DNA of 64,000 nt. Origin: Schaalia suimastitidis DSM 15538 (GTDB lineage: Bacteria > Actinomycetota > Actinomycetes > Actinomycetales > Actinomycetaceae). The notes under the pieces are model-generated. The model was not told where the DNA came from. It made no database searches and saw only the letters and a list, made by a program, of their open reading frames with translations. This document shows positions 9,678 to 18,071 of this stretch, piece after piece. Positions within the stretch are counted from its first letter, which is position 1. The number at the start of each line of letters is the position of its first letter. Position numbers and translations under genes: made by a program. The DNA lies in contig NZ_AUBF01000007.1 of NCBI RefSeq assembly GCF_000429105.1, positions 62,001 to 126,000 of the forward strand. Reading direction: 5' to 3'.

Positions 9678-9695
9678 TTAGGTACGCCTTAGTTA
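9674..9695. promoter_or_regulatory. DtxR/MntR-like metal-regulator operator
   Basis: A 22-base palindrome TAACTTAGG-N4-CCTTAGTTA (8 of 9 arm pairs match) overlaps the -10 element and presumed start site. The core TTAGGTACGCCTTA resembles the DtxR/IdeR consensus TTAGGTTAGCCTAA. A metal-loaded DtxR-family repressor bound here would block transcription of the transporter. No such regulator gene lies in the window. Confidence 0.7.
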
Positions 9696-9727
9696 TAGGC
9701 TAATCTTCAACCTCAACAGGAGCCACG

Positions 9728-10678
9728 ATGAAGAATATCCTGCGTGCCTTTGCAGTTGCCGCAACTGCCGCATTCGCACTGAGTGCCTGCAGCGGAGCGC
9801 CTTCACATACCTCGTCAAGTGCAACTGACAACGACAAACTGACGATCTTTGCCACCACAGGCTACCTCGGCGACGCCGCAAAAAATATCGCCCCCACAGC
9901 CGACATCAAGGTGATGGTGGCCCCCGGAGGTGATCCTCATACCTATCAACCAACTACGCAAGACATCGAAGCGATGAATAGTGCTGACCTGGTCTTATGG
10001 AACGGTCTGCACCTTGAAGCCCTCATGATTGACCAGCTTGAGGCCACTGCACCTCGAGGACTCCAAGTTGGGGCGAATGTGCCAGAAAAGCTGCTTCTTT
10101 CCTGGCCCGAAACCGATGATCACGGTAACCCTCTGCACGATCCCCACATCTGGAACTCGCCCGAAATCTGGCAAAATGTTGTCACTCAAATCGGTGACCG
10201 CCTCGCGCAGATTGATCCAGCCAAAGCCGAGGAATACCGCACGAACGCCAAAACCTATAACCAAAAAATCGCTGATATTGATGAACGGGCAATGAAAGCC
10301 TTCAAGGATATCCCGCAGGCGAACCGTGTGTTGGTGACAGGACATGACGCCTTCAACTATCTGGGCCAGCGCTACGGACTGACCGTACACGCCACCGACT
10401 TTGTCACCTCCGAAGCTGAACTTTCGGCAGCCGACCTTGAGGAACTTGCCAATACCATCGTCGAAGCGAAGGTTCCCACGATCTTCGTCGATAACCTTCA
10501 AAACCCGCAGGCGATCGAATCTTTGAAAGAGGCGGTGACCTCCAAAGGATGGAATGTCACAATCTCCGACAAGGAACTCTTTGCTGACTCCCTGGGTGAA
10601 AGCGCGCCAGTGGATACCTACCTCGGTGTCTTCGAACATAATATTCAGGCCATTACTGAAGGGTTAGGTGCCCGGTGA
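9728..10678 (+). CDS. troA: metal-binding lipoprotein of a TroA-type ABC transporter
   Basis: A 316-residue cluster A-I solute-binding lipoprotein that captures Mn2+, Zn2+ or possibly Fe2+. The signal peptide ends in a lipobox with C21. Metal ligands by alignment to TroA: H71 (GGDPHTYQP), H140 (HDPHIWN), H206 (GHDAFNYLGQRYGL) and D287 (ELFADSLG), i.e. the H-H-H-D set of TroA. The long His-rich loop typical of dedicated ZnuA is absent. AGGAG lies 6 bases before ATG 9728. First gene of a tight four-gene operon; the DtxR-like operator favours manganese or iron over zinc as signal. Confidence 0.88.
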   Translation: MKNILRAFAVAATAAFALSACSGAPSHTSSSATDNDKLTIFATTGYLGDAAKNIAPTADIKVMVAPGGDPHTYQPTTQDIEAMNSADLVLWNGLHLEALMIDQLEATAPRGLQVGANVPEKLLLSWPETDDHGNPLHDPHIWNSPEIWQNVVTQIGDRLAQIDPAKAEEYRTNAKTYNQKIADIDERAMKAFKDIPQANRVLVTGHDAFNYLGQRYGLTVHATDFVTSEAELSAADLEELANTIVEAKVPTIFVDNLQNPQAIESLKEAVTSKGWNVTISDKELFADSLGESAPVDTYLGVFEHNIQAITEGLGAR

Positions 10679-11511
10679 CCACTCCTGCCCATTCGGCCCT
10701 GAACGTCGATTCGTTATCGGTGGCTTATCGTGATATTCCAGTCTTGAGGAATGCCACCATCGAAATTCCTCAAGGCACGGTGACGGGCATCGTTGGGCCG
10801 AATGGCGCGGGCAAATCGACGCTGTTGAAGGCTGCGCTTGGTATTCTCCCTTCACTGAGCGGTGCCGTGACCTTTTTCGGTCAGCCCTTAGAGCATGTGA
10901 GACGCCGCGTGGGCTATATGCCTCAAAGTGCGTCGGTCGATTGGGATTTTCCGGCGACAGTACACGACGTTGTTCTGATGGGTACCTACGGCTCCCTACG
11001 CTGGGGGAGGCGACCCAACGCCAAACAAAAGGCGCAAGCGCAGGAGGCTCTTGCTCGTGTTGACATGAGCGCCTATGCCAATCGACAAATTGGTGAACTG
11101 TCAGGAGGACAAAAGCAACGTGTATTTCTGGCACGTGTGCTCGCTCAGGACCCGGAGCTTTTCTTGATGGATGAACCTTTTGCCGGAATTGATGCAGCCT
11201 CTGAGCGTTCCATTATGGACGTGTTGGTGACTCTACGGGAACAGGGGCGAACCGTCGTCCTCGTACACCATGATCTGTCCAGTCTCAAACGCGTCTGTGA
11301 TCGCGTGGTGCTGCTCAACCACAGTGTCATCGCACACGGCAGTATCGACGATGTGATGACCGCTGCGAACCTTCGCGCTGCCTACGGAACTCCAGCGATG
11401 GAGTGGGCGGAGGTGCCAAGTGTCATAGCCGAGCGGCCAAGCGCCATAAATGGGACGGACACAGGTCCGAAATTGGCCACCGTCACCATGGCAGGCTCAT
11501 CTGAAAGCTGA
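10675..11511 (+). CDS. troB: metal ABC transporter ATP-binding protein
   Basis: 278 residues with all ABC ATPase motifs: Walker A GPNGAGKST, Q-loop GYMPQ, signature LSGGQKQR, Walker B LFLMDEPF and the H-loop LVHHD. It powers uptake through the two permeases that follow. The GTG start overlaps the troA stop in GTGA (10675-10678), indicating translational coupling. About 30 residues beyond the ATPase core are polar and unassigned. Confidence 0.92.
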   Translation: MTTPAHSALNVDSLSVAYRDIPVLRNATIEIPQGTVTGIVGPNGAGKSTLLKAALGILPSLSGAVTFFGQPLEHVRRRVGYMPQSASVDWDFPATVHDVVLMGTYGSLRWGRRPNAKQKAQAQEALARVDMSAYANRQIGELSGGQKQRVFLARVLAQDPELFLMDEPFAGIDAASERSIMDVLVTLREQGRTVVLVHHDLSSLKRVCDRVVLLNHSVIAHGSIDDVMTAANLRAAYGTPAMEWAEVPSVIAERPSAINGTDTGPKLATVTMAGSSES

Positions 11512-11519
11512 GGAATGTC

Positions 11520-12524
11520 ATGATCGTCGACTTTCTGAGCCAAACAGTGTACCAACGTGTCATTGTGGGAACCTCCGTTATTGGTGCCACCTGTGGGTTT
11601 CTTGGCACCTTCACCTATTTGCGACGCCAATCCCTTATTGCGGACGTTGTCGGCCACTCCTCGATGTTGGGCGTGACCTCAGCCTATTTGCTGAGTGTTC
11701 TGCTGCTGGGCATTGATGGACGATCCATTGTGCCCATTATCGTCATATGCGCACTCGTTGGAGTCTTGTCCGCATTTCTCACCTCGACGCTTTCCAGATT
11801 CAGGCGCGTCGGCCTTGATGCTGCAATGGCCGTAGTCCTTGCGTTGACCTTCGGAGGTGGAATGGTCATCATGGCTGAAATACGCCTGCGACCTTTCCCC
11901 TCCTCGCGAGCTGGCCTTGAGGACTACCTTTTTGGTAACGCCACCACCTTGACATGGTCGGATATATCCCTCAGTGCCATCTGCGCGGTAATTGCTGTCA
12001 TGCTGATACTTGTCATGTGGCGCGATATTGCCCTGCTAGTTTTTGATCGCTCGAATGCCCACGTCATGGGGCGGCCAGTGAGTTTTATTGAAATGACGCT
12101 TGTTGGCGCCACCGTCGTTGGGATTGTGATTGGCCTCAAAGCGGTGGGGTTAGTGCTGGTAGTCGCCTACGTGATTTTGCCACCGGCAGCAGCCCGACAG
12201 TGGACACGACATCTTGGAACCATGTCTTGCTTGTCTGCATTCCTTGGCCTTGTCGCCTCTCTCGTTGGCGCATTGCTTTCAGTGATGCTGGGGAAGGTTC
12301 CGTCTGGTCCGCTGACGGTGATTGTATTGACGGTTTTTACCCTGTTCTCAATGGTGGCAGCTCCGCGTCGGTCATTGATTGTGCGGGCCATAAGGCGGGC
12401 CGAGGCCAGAAGGCGCCTAGCTGGTGAACTACAGAATCGTGGTCCCTCCCAGGCGTCTACGCGTCATTCAGCGGACTTGTCGTATGCCGCCAATGCCTGC
12501 GCTGTGACTGAGAGGCGGGCATAG
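11520..12524 (+). CDS. troC: metal ABC transporter permease 1 (ABC-3 family)
   Basis: 334 residues with eight or nine predicted membrane helices of the ABC-3 (ZnuB/TroC) family. The segment SLIADVVGHSSMLGV near residues 40-55 and VGLVLVVAYVILPPAAAR are typical. Starts at ATG 11520, 8 bases after troB, with GAGGA just upstream. The C-terminal ~45 residues are charged and probably cytoplasmic. Confidence 0.9.
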   Translation: MIVDFLSQTVYQRVIVGTSVIGATCGFLGTFTYLRRQSLIADVVGHSSMLGVTSAYLLSVLLLGIDGRSIVPIIVICALVGVLSAFLTSTLSRFRRVGLDAAMAVVLALTFGGGMVIMAEIRLRPFPSSRAGLEDYLFGNATTLTWSDISLSAICAVIAVMLILVMWRDIALLVFDRSNAHVMGRPVSFIEMTLVGATVVGIVIGLKAVGLVLVVAYVILPPAAARQWTRHLGTMSCLSAFLGLVASLVGALLSVMLGKVPSGPLTVIVLTVFTLFSMVAAPRRSLIVRAIRRAEARRRLAGELQNRGPSQASTRHSADLSYAANACAVTERRA

Positions 12525-12525
12525 T

Positions 12526-13398
12526 ATGACTGCCTATGCATTTGGCGTCCTTACCTTGATGGTGGTGACAGTTATTGCCTGTGCGATACCTGGAGCCTTC
12601 CTTGTCACCTCCCGGCAGTCAATGCTTGTTGACGCCATGAGTCATGCAGCTCTGCCAGGTATTGTTCTTGCAGCGCTCGTGTGGCCAATTGGGTCGCCAA
12701 TGCTTACCGTTGGCGCAACCGCTATGGCCCTCGTCGTCGTATTTGCCGCTCAAGCGGTCACCGCCTCGGGAATCGTGCCGAAGGATGCAGCCCAAGGACT
12801 GCTGTTCCCCGGATTATTTTCCATTGGAGTCGTACTGCTCTCCACGCATTTTTCGCACCTGCATTTGCATGAAGATGCGGTACTGGTGGGCGATCCTAAT
12901 ATTGTCGCGGTTATTCCGCTAGAAATAGGCTCTTTCCAGTTGGGGCCTTCCTATGCGTGGGTAATGGCAGGGGTTGCCCTTGTTAATGCTGTGTTTGTGG
13001 CTGTGACACATCGACAACTTGCCCTTGTCGTTTTCGATGAGCACTATGCCAAGACATTGGGGATCCCGGTGACGAGGCTCAAGGCAAGTGCGATGGTGCT
13101 GGTGGCGCTGACATTGACGGCAGCCTTCCATGCAGCCGGAGCGGTACTTGTCATCGCCTTTGTGGTGGTACCGGCCGCAATAGCAGTGTTATTTGCTCAA
13201 AGCTTTGCTCGTACCGTCATCTATTCGGTCCTCATCGGTGTTGCAGTGGTCATCCCATCGTTTTTCGCTACCTATTGGGGGAACCGCCCAACGTCGTCGT
13301 GGACTGCTTTTGTACTTGGTGCAGTTTTCGTTCTGTCTGTGGCATTCCAACACATCCGCAGTCGCCGCACACGGACGCGGTTACGACAGGCAGCGTGA
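12526..13398 (+). CDS. troD: metal ABC transporter permease 2 (ABC-3 family)
   Basis: 290 residues, a second ABC-3 permease, starting one base after the troC stop. The segments MLVDAMSHAALPGIVLA and AGAVLVIAFVVVPAAIAVLF correspond to the conserved family motifs. The presence of two permease genes (A-B-C-D order) is characteristic of Tro/Mnt-type transporters, which probably assemble a heterodimeric channel, whereas Znu systems have one permease. Confidence 0.9.
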   Translation: MTAYAFGVLTLMVVTVIACAIPGAFLVTSRQSMLVDAMSHAALPGIVLAALVWPIGSPMLTVGATAMALVVVFAAQAVTASGIVPKDAAQGLLFPGLFSIGVVLLSTHFSHLHLHEDAVLVGDPNIVAVIPLEIGSFQLGPSYAWVMAGVALVNAVFVAVTHRQLALVVFDEHYAKTLGIPVTRLKASAMVLVALTLTAAFHAAGAVLVIAFVVVPAAIAVLFAQSFARTVIYSVLIGVAVVIPSFFATYWGNRPTSSWTAFVLGAVFVLSVAFQHIRSRRTRTRLRQAA

Positions 13399-13502
13399 AC
13401 AGAAACACGGCCCGTCAATTTGTCTGGGCGAAGTGTCATCGGCTAGAGTTCTTCAATGTCGCCTCGACCAAAGGTTTTCCTGAGGAAGAACGCGATACGC
13501 CA

Positions 13503-13574
13503 TGGGGTATGGTGTAATTGGCAACACGACTGATTCTGGTTCAGTTGTTCTAGGTTCGAGTCCTGGTACCCCAG
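13503..13574 (+). tRNA. tRNA-Gln (anticodon CTG)
   Basis: A 72-base cloverleaf. The acceptor stem TGGGGTA pairs with TACCCCA, the anticodon arm ACTGA/TCAGT holds CTG at 13536-13538, the T-arm has TTCGAGT, and the discriminator base is G. CCA is not fully encoded. Confidence 0.95.
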
Positions 13575-13600
13575 CAGTCAACACCTCGGACGATAGACAA

Positions 13601-13673
13601 GCCCCCATCGTCTAGCGGCCTAGGACGACGCCCTCTCACGGCGTTAACACCGGTTCAAATCCGGTTGGGGGTA
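13601..13673 (+). tRNA. tRNA-Glu (anticodon CTC), copy 1
   Basis: A 73-base cloverleaf. The acceptor GCCCCCA pairs with TGGGGGT (G-U at the end), the anticodon stem ACGCC/GGCGT encloses CTC at 13635-13637, and the T-loop is TTCAAAT. Identical over its full length to the copy at 13732. Confidence 0.95.
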
Positions 13674-13731
13674 CGGTAGCCGTAAAGCGGCAACCACAAA
13701 TACGTTTCGGTCACGACGAGACGTTATAGAT

Positions 13732-13804
13732 GCCCCCATCGTCTAGCGGCCTAGGACGACGCCCTCTCACGGCGTTAACACCGGTTCAAATCCGGTTGGG
13801 GGTA
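13732..13804 (+). tRNA. tRNA-Glu (anticodon CTC), copy 2
   Basis: Identical in all 73 bases to the gene at 13601-13673 and 131 bases downstream of it. The 58 bases between the copies are not duplicated. A hairpin at 13811 ends the cluster. Confidence 0.95.
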
Positions 13805-13810
13805 CAAAAG

Positions 13811-13849
13811 GCGGGAATCACCTAACAAGGGGATTCCCGCTCACGTTTT
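13811..13849 (+). terminator. terminator of the tRNA cluster
   Basis: GCGGGAATC (13811-13819) pairs with GATTCCCGC (13832-13840), followed by TTTT at 13845-13848. It begins 6 bases after the second tRNA-Glu. Confidence 0.75.
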
Positions 13850-13908
13850 GCTGCAGATGGTATCGGCAGGTAAAGGCTATTGGACAAAAGGTGTTGGTTT
13901 TGTTCGAG

Positions 13909-13965
13909 TTTTCGTTGGTGCGGTACCTATTCGTCGGGTGGTGCGTATTCGTTGGTGTGGTGCGT
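13909..13965. repeat. three degenerate 18-19-base tandem repeats
   Basis: Units of the form TATTCGTTGGTGTGGTGCG are repeated three times with changes, in the gap between the tRNA cluster and the rhodanese gene. On the other strand they contain CACCAACG, close to the ACACAACG core of the intergenic repeats elsewhere. Confidence 0.5.
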
Positions 13966-13977
13966 GACTGGTCGGCG

Positions 13978-14469
13978 CTAATTGCCGCTCACAATAGGTA
14001 ACCCCAGTGTTTCTGCAGCTTCTTGTAAACCACCGGCGTTGGTCACATCAACAAAACCCGCGTTGGTCATTAGCGTGAGCGCCTGCCCAGACCGGTTGCC
14101 GCTGCGGCAATACACAACGTAGCTGCCCGCAGTGTCGAGCTGAGCAATTGTGTCTGCAAAACTCGGTGATGACAGGTCAATATTGATGGCGCCTTCTAGA
14201 TGCCCTTGGGCGTATTCCTCCGGTGTGCGCACATCAATAATTGTGGTTGATTCTGTGCTTGCCTGTGTATCTGCCGTGTTGGCTGCGTCGGCGCTCGTGG
14301 TCTCGCTAGCCGAGGCGGTGCCGGACTGGGTGCTTTGCGCAGAGGCGGAGGTCGCCTCGTTATTTGACGAGGCCACCTGCCCTGAGGTACACCCCGTAAA
14401 CACAGCGATACCAAGTAGGGCAGCGAGTGACGAAGTGGCAATGCGCAAACGAAGTGTCGAAGGAAGCAT
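13978..14469 (-). CDS. rhodanese-domain lipoprotein
   Basis: 163 residues. A signal peptide ends in a lipobox with C27 (VFTGC). A Ser/Thr/Ala-rich linker of about 50 residues follows, then a rhodanese domain with IIDVRTPEEYAQGHLEGAINID and the catalytic loop CRSGNRSG. Single rhodanese domains of this kind transfer sulfane sulfur or bind it; this one would act on the outer face of the membrane. ATG 14469 (residue 30 of the longest open frame) is chosen because the lipoprotein signal begins there. It is the last gene of a minus-strand operon with a small membrane protein and an IclR regulator. Confidence 0.88.
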   Translation of the reverse strand: MLPSTLRLRIATSSLAALLGIAVFTGCTSGQVASSNNEATSASAQSTQSGTASASETTSADAANTADTQASTESTTIIDVRTPEEYAQGHLEGAINIDLSSPSFADTIAQLDTAGSYVVYCRSGNRSGQALTLMTNAGFVDVTNAGGLQEAAETLGLPIVSGN

Positions 14470-14492
14470 GATGGTGCTCTTTTGTGTGAAGG

Positions 14493-14732
14493 TCAGCGGG
14501 ATCTGGTGTCGTGGGTCTTGTGATTCCTGCGCATACGGATAGCGCGGTAAACCCATAAGACCACCGACGCAACCAGATTGAAGGCAGCAAGGAGTAAAAG
14601 CGCGTGAGCCACCGGTGACATATCCGCAGTATTAAACGCGCGCCCAAGTCCCAGGAGGAGTGCGGATGCCAGCAGGGTCCACACAGCGGCGTTACGGAGG
14701 CGAGGTTCTTCCTCTCCGAAAAGAGTATTCAC
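14493..14732 (-). CDS. small membrane protein, two helices, unknown function
   Basis: 79 residues with hydrophobic segments at about 16-32 and 38-64 and an Arg/Lys-rich C-terminus. The GTG start overlaps the stop of the upstream regulator gene in a GTGA and is preceded by GGAGGA, so it is very likely translated and coupled to it. It lies between the IclR regulator and the rhodanese lipoprotein. No family is recognised. Confidence 0.75.
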   Translation of the reverse strand: MNTLFGEEEPRLRNAAVWTLLASALLLGLGRAFNTADMSPVAHALLLLAAFNLVASVVLWVYRAIRMRRNHKTHDTRSR

Positions 14733-15472
14733 TCCTCCATGCCTTCAACGCTGCGGAGGAAATCTGACAGGCGGTTTGCGGCGGCGACAACGGAGGGGCC
14801 GTGTTGCCGACCAGGCTGGCGCCCCATGCGCTCAATCGGCCCAGATATGGACAGTGCCGCAATGACGCGCCCGGAAGGACCTCGCACCGGCGCTGAAACC
14901 GAGGCGACGCCGGGTTCACGTTCACCAACAGACTGTGCCCAGCCTCGGCGTCGCACCTGCGACAACATGGTGGCATTGAATGTGGCGGCGTATAGGCCAC
15001 GGTGAAGGCGGTCGGGTTCTTCCCAAGCCAAGAGAACTTGGGCTGCCGAGCCTGCTTTCATTGATAAAGCGGCACCCACCGGGATTGAATCACGCAAGCC
15101 CATTTCGCGTTCCGAGGCCGCCACGCAGACCCGATGTTCACCCTGGCGACGGAACAATTGAGTGGATTCTTTCGTGTGGTCGCGCAAAGCGATGAGCACA
15201 GGCATTGATGCGGATAGTAAACGATCTTCGCCAGCAGAAGAGGCGAGTTCTTGGAGTCGCGGGCCAAGGACGAAACGTCCTTGCATGTCGCGAGCAACCA
15301 TGCGGTGATATTCCAAGGCCACCGCAAGGCGGTGCGCGGTTGGACGGGCAAGACCGGTTGCAGAGACGAGCTGGGCCAAGGTTGCGGGGCCTGCCTCAAG
15401 GGCGCCAAGGACCATCGCAGCCTTGTCCAGGACTCCCACTCCGCTTGATGATGAGTCCTCCATAGACACCAT
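14729..15472 (-). CDS. IclR-family regulator, LtbR/NdgR type
   Basis: 247 residues. A winged helix-turn-helix lies at about residues 14-65 (ATLAQLVSATGLARPTAHRLAVAL), followed by an IclR effector-binding domain including MGLRDSIPVGAALSMKAGS. It is divergent from leuCD, as are LtbR of Corynebacterium and NdgR of Streptomyces, which control leucine and other amino-acid genes. This position strongly suggests control of leuCD. A 7-bp inverted repeat lies directly upstream of its start. M4 (15463) is an alternative start. The operon continues with the small membrane protein and rhodanese. Confidence 0.88.
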   Translation of the reverse strand: MVSMEDSSSSGVGVLDKAAMVLGALEAGPATLAQLVSATGLARPTAHRLAVALEYHRMVARDMQGRFVLGPRLQELASSAGEDRLLSASMPVLIALRDHTKESTQLFRRQGEHRVCVAASEREMGLRDSIPVGAALSMKAGSAAQVLLAWEEPDRLHRGLYAATFNATMLSQVRRRGWAQSVGEREPGVASVSAPVRGPSGRVIAALSISGPIERMGRQPGRQHGPSVVAAANRLSDFLRSVEGMEE

Positions 15473-15477
15473 CTTGT

Positions 15478-15496
15478 CATCTCACTGGCTGAGATG
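15478..15496. promoter_or_regulatory. candidate operator in the ltbR-leuC divergent region
   Basis: CATCTCA (15478-15484), CTGGC, then TGAGATG (15490-15496): a perfect 7-bp inverted repeat 6 bases upstream of the regulator start codon. Assignment to the IclR-family protein is inferred from position only. Confidence 0.45.
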
Positions 15497-15634
15497 GCAA
15501 ATCTTCGTATCGTGGAACCCGTGACGATTGAAGATACAGAGAGTCATAAAAGACACGAATGCTCGCAATGGTTTTCTGTAAACCGGTAGGTCAGCAATAT
15601 TTCGACCGTTTCGTTGCGTGACAAAGGAGGAAAT

Positions 15635-17044
15635 ATGGCCGGAACAATGGCAGAAAAAGTGTGGCGCGACCACCTTGTGAAAAAAGGTGAAAACGGTGCG
15701 CCCGACTTGCTCTACATCGACCTCCACCTTGTCCACGAAGTCACCAGCCCGCAAGCTTTCGAAGGCCTGCGTCTGGCAGGTCGTCAGGTGCGTCGCCCCG
15801 AACTGACGCTGGCCACCGAAGACCACAACACGCCAACGGTAGACATTGACCTGCCGATTGCTGACGAAACCTCCCGCATTCAAATCAACACACTGCGCTC
15901 CAACGCCAAAGAATTTGGAGTACGCCTTCATTCCCTTGGAGACGCTGACCAGGGGATCGTGCACGTTGTTGGACCTCAACTGGGCGTTACACAACCGGGT
16001 ATGACCATTGTCTGTGGCGACTCCCACACTTCGACCCACGGCGCATTCGGCGCGCTCGCATTCGGTATTGGCACATCCCAAGTCGAACATGTTCTGGCTA
16101 CCCAAACACTGCCATTGGCCCCCTTCAAAACAATGGCCATCACCGTCAACGGATCGTTGCCACCCGGATCAACTGCGAAAGACATTATTTTGGCTGTCAT
16201 CGCCAAGATCGGCACAGGAGGCGGACAAGGCTACGTCCTGGAATACCGCGGGCAGGCAATTCGTGAACTGTCCATGGAAGGGCGCATGACGATCTGCAAT
16301 ATGTCCATCGAAGCCGGTGCCCGCGCAGGCATGGTCGCCCCCGACGACACGACATTCGACTACATTAAAGGTCGCCCGCACGCGCCAGAAGGCGAAGAAT
16401 GGGATCGGGCCGTTGAATACTGGCGTTCACTGGTGTCTGACGATGACGCCACTTTTGATGCCGAAGTCATCCTGGAAGGCAGCGAAATCGAACCTTTCGT
16501 TACCTGGGGCACCAACCCCGGTCAGGGTGTGCCGCTATCAGCCAGCGTGCCAGTGCCCGACGAAATTAGCGACGAAACGCAACGCCTGGCCGCTGAAAAA
16601 GCATTGGAATACATGGACCTTCAGGCAGGAACACCGATGCGTGACATTCGTGTGGACACGGTCTTTTTAGGATCGTGCACCAATGGCCGCATCGAAGATT
16701 TGCGTGCCGCCGCAGACATCATCAAAGGCCGCTCAAAAGCGGAAGGCCTGCGGATGCTGGTGGTGCCAGGTTCTGCGCGTGTGAGACTCCAAGCTGAAGC
16801 TGAAGGTCTGGATAAGATTTTCAAAGACTTCGGTGCTGAATGGCGTAACGCCGGCTGCTCAATGTGCCTGGGGATGAACCCGGATACGCTAGCGCCCGGC
16901 GAAAGGAGCGCCTCCACCTCGAACCGCAATTTTGAGGGGCGCCAAGGCAAAGGTGGGCGCACCCACCTGGTGTCGCCGCTGGTTGCTGCCGCAACCGCGG
17001 TACGAGGCACCCTGTCCTCACCCGCAGACTTGACCGACAACTGA
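15635..17044 (+). CDS. leuC: 3-isopropylmalate dehydratase large subunit
   Basis: 469 residues. With LeuD it isomerises 2-isopropylmalate to 3-isopropylmalate in leucine synthesis. The [4Fe-4S] cluster cysteines are in FLGSCTNGR and [34 protein letters not shown] is the aconitase-family signature. ATG 15635 has AAAGGAGG four bases upstream; a second ATG 12 bases later is too far from it. leuD follows after 26 bases with its own ribosome binding site. Probably regulated by the divergent IclR-type gene. Confidence 0.97.
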   Translation: MAGTMAEKVWRDHLVKKGENGAPDLLYIDLHLVHEVTSPQAFEGLRLAGRQVRRPELTLATEDHNTPTVDIDLPIADETSRIQINTLRSNAKEFGVRLHSLGDADQGIVHVVGPQLGVTQPGMTIVCGDSHTSTHGAFGALAFGIGTSQVEHVLATQTLPLAPFKTMAITVNGSLPPGSTAKDIILAVIAKIGTGGGQGYVLEYRGQAIRELSMEGRMTICNMSIEAGARAGMVAPDDTTFDYIKGRPHAPEGEEWDRAVEYWRSLVSDDDATFDAEVILEGSEIEPFVTWGTNPGQGVPLSASVPVPDEISDETQRLAAEKALEYMDLQAGTPMRDIRVDTVFLGSCTNGRIEDLRAAADIIKGRSKAEGLRMLVVPGSARVRLQAEAEGLDKIFKDFGAEWRNAGCSMCLGMNPDTLAPGERSASTSNRNFEGRQGKGGRTHLVSPLVAAATAVRGTLSSPADLTDN

Positions 17045-17070
17045 CGTAGACGCACGAAAGGTATCGAGCC

Positions 17071-17736
17071 ATGGAGAAATTCACCACCCACACCGGTATC
17101 GGTGTTCCCCTGCGTCGCTCAAATGTTGACACCGACCAGATTATTCCCGCCGTCTACCTCAAGCGCGTGACCCGCACAGGATTCGAAGATGCGCTCTTTG
17201 CGGCATGGCGCAACGACCCATCCTTCGTCCTCAATCAAGCTGCTTACACCTCAGGTTCTGTCCTGGTGGCAGGCCCTGATTTTGGTACCGGCTCGTCCCG
17301 CGAGCACGCCGTGTGGGCACTGAAAGACTACGGTTTCCGCGTTGTATTGGCTCCGAAATTCGCAGATATTTTCCGTGGCAATGCGGGCAAGCAAGGCCTT
17401 GTGGCGGGCGTAATCAGCCAAGAAGATTGCGAACAGCTGTGGAAACTGCTTGAAGCGGAACCTGGTGCCGCCATCACGGTGTCCCTTGAAGATCGAACTG
17501 TGACATGCGGTGCCTTTACTACGACCTTCCAAATTGATGACTACGTGCGGTGGACACTCATGGAGGGTCTTGACGATATTGGTCTGACGTTGCGCGATGA
17601 AGAGGCCATCGTTGCCTTTGAAGCAAAGCGCCCAGGCTTTAAACCGAAGACACTGCCCGCAAAAACGTTGCCGCCACAAGAAGTTGTCTCTGCGCGGCCA
17701 GTTACCGAGCTAGGTATGCCGACAGTCCGTGGATAG
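17071..17736 (+). CDS. leuD: 3-isopropylmalate dehydratase small subunit
   Basis: 221 residues with the small-subunit swivel domain: [21 protein letters not shown] at the start, [22 protein letters not shown] and [11 protein letters not shown]. It forms the enzyme with LeuC. The last ~25 residues (after [12 protein letters not shown]) extend slightly beyond the usual end. AAAGG precedes ATG 17071. Confidence 0.96.
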   Translation: MEKFTTHTGIGVPLRRSNVDTDQIIPAVYLKRVTRTGFEDALFAAWRNDPSFVLNQAAYTSGSVLVAGPDFGTGSSREHAVWALKDYGFRVVLAPKFADIFRGNAGKQGLVAGVISQEDCEQLWKLLEAEPGAAITVSLEDRTVTCGAFTTTFQIDDYVRWTLMEGLDDIGLTLRDEEAIVAFEAKRPGFKPKTLPAKTLPPQEVVSARPVTELGMPTVRG

Positions 17737-18071
17737 TAGTGCCGCCGCGCCGTTCCAGCCTCGCGTGCTGCCACGTGCAGACGAGGCGTTGTGTGCTGCG
17801 CTAAGTATGTGGGCTGAGGCCTGCCCTGCGAAGCGAATGGTCGCAGGTCGTGCGCTCGCGGACGAGGCGTTGTGTGCTAAGCGGGGGCATAAATCCCCAG
17901 TATTTGGCCGATAAGGTCCTAACTGTGGCAGGTATGACGGCATTGTGGGGCGACCTAGGGCCACGCTCTGCCCTAAAGTAGGGGAAGTTGCCCCGAAGGT
18001 TCCCAGTGACTTACGAGGTGATCGCTTCGCCTTACAGTAGGAGAAGGTCGTCTGAAAGAAGGAGCCCATCG
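17737..18071. repeat. 335-base gap with 18-base direct repeats, then murA promoter region
   Basis: GACGAGGCGTTGTGTGCT occurs at 17780-17797 and 17861-17878. The surrounding bases are G/C-rich and partly alike. A 61-codon open frame here merely reflects the repeats. The last 100 bases presumably hold the murA promoter; I see no clear -35/-10 pair. Confidence 0.6.

Noticed and set aside
15550-15610. Leucine leader peptide upstream of leuC
   Set aside because: The short frame starting at the ATG near 15558 has a single Leu codon and no attenuator hairpin follows.
17729-17914. 61-codon frame after leuD with two ADEALCA segments
   Set aside because: The repeats come from the 18-base intergenic repeat, and the frame overlaps the leuD stop without a ribosome site.
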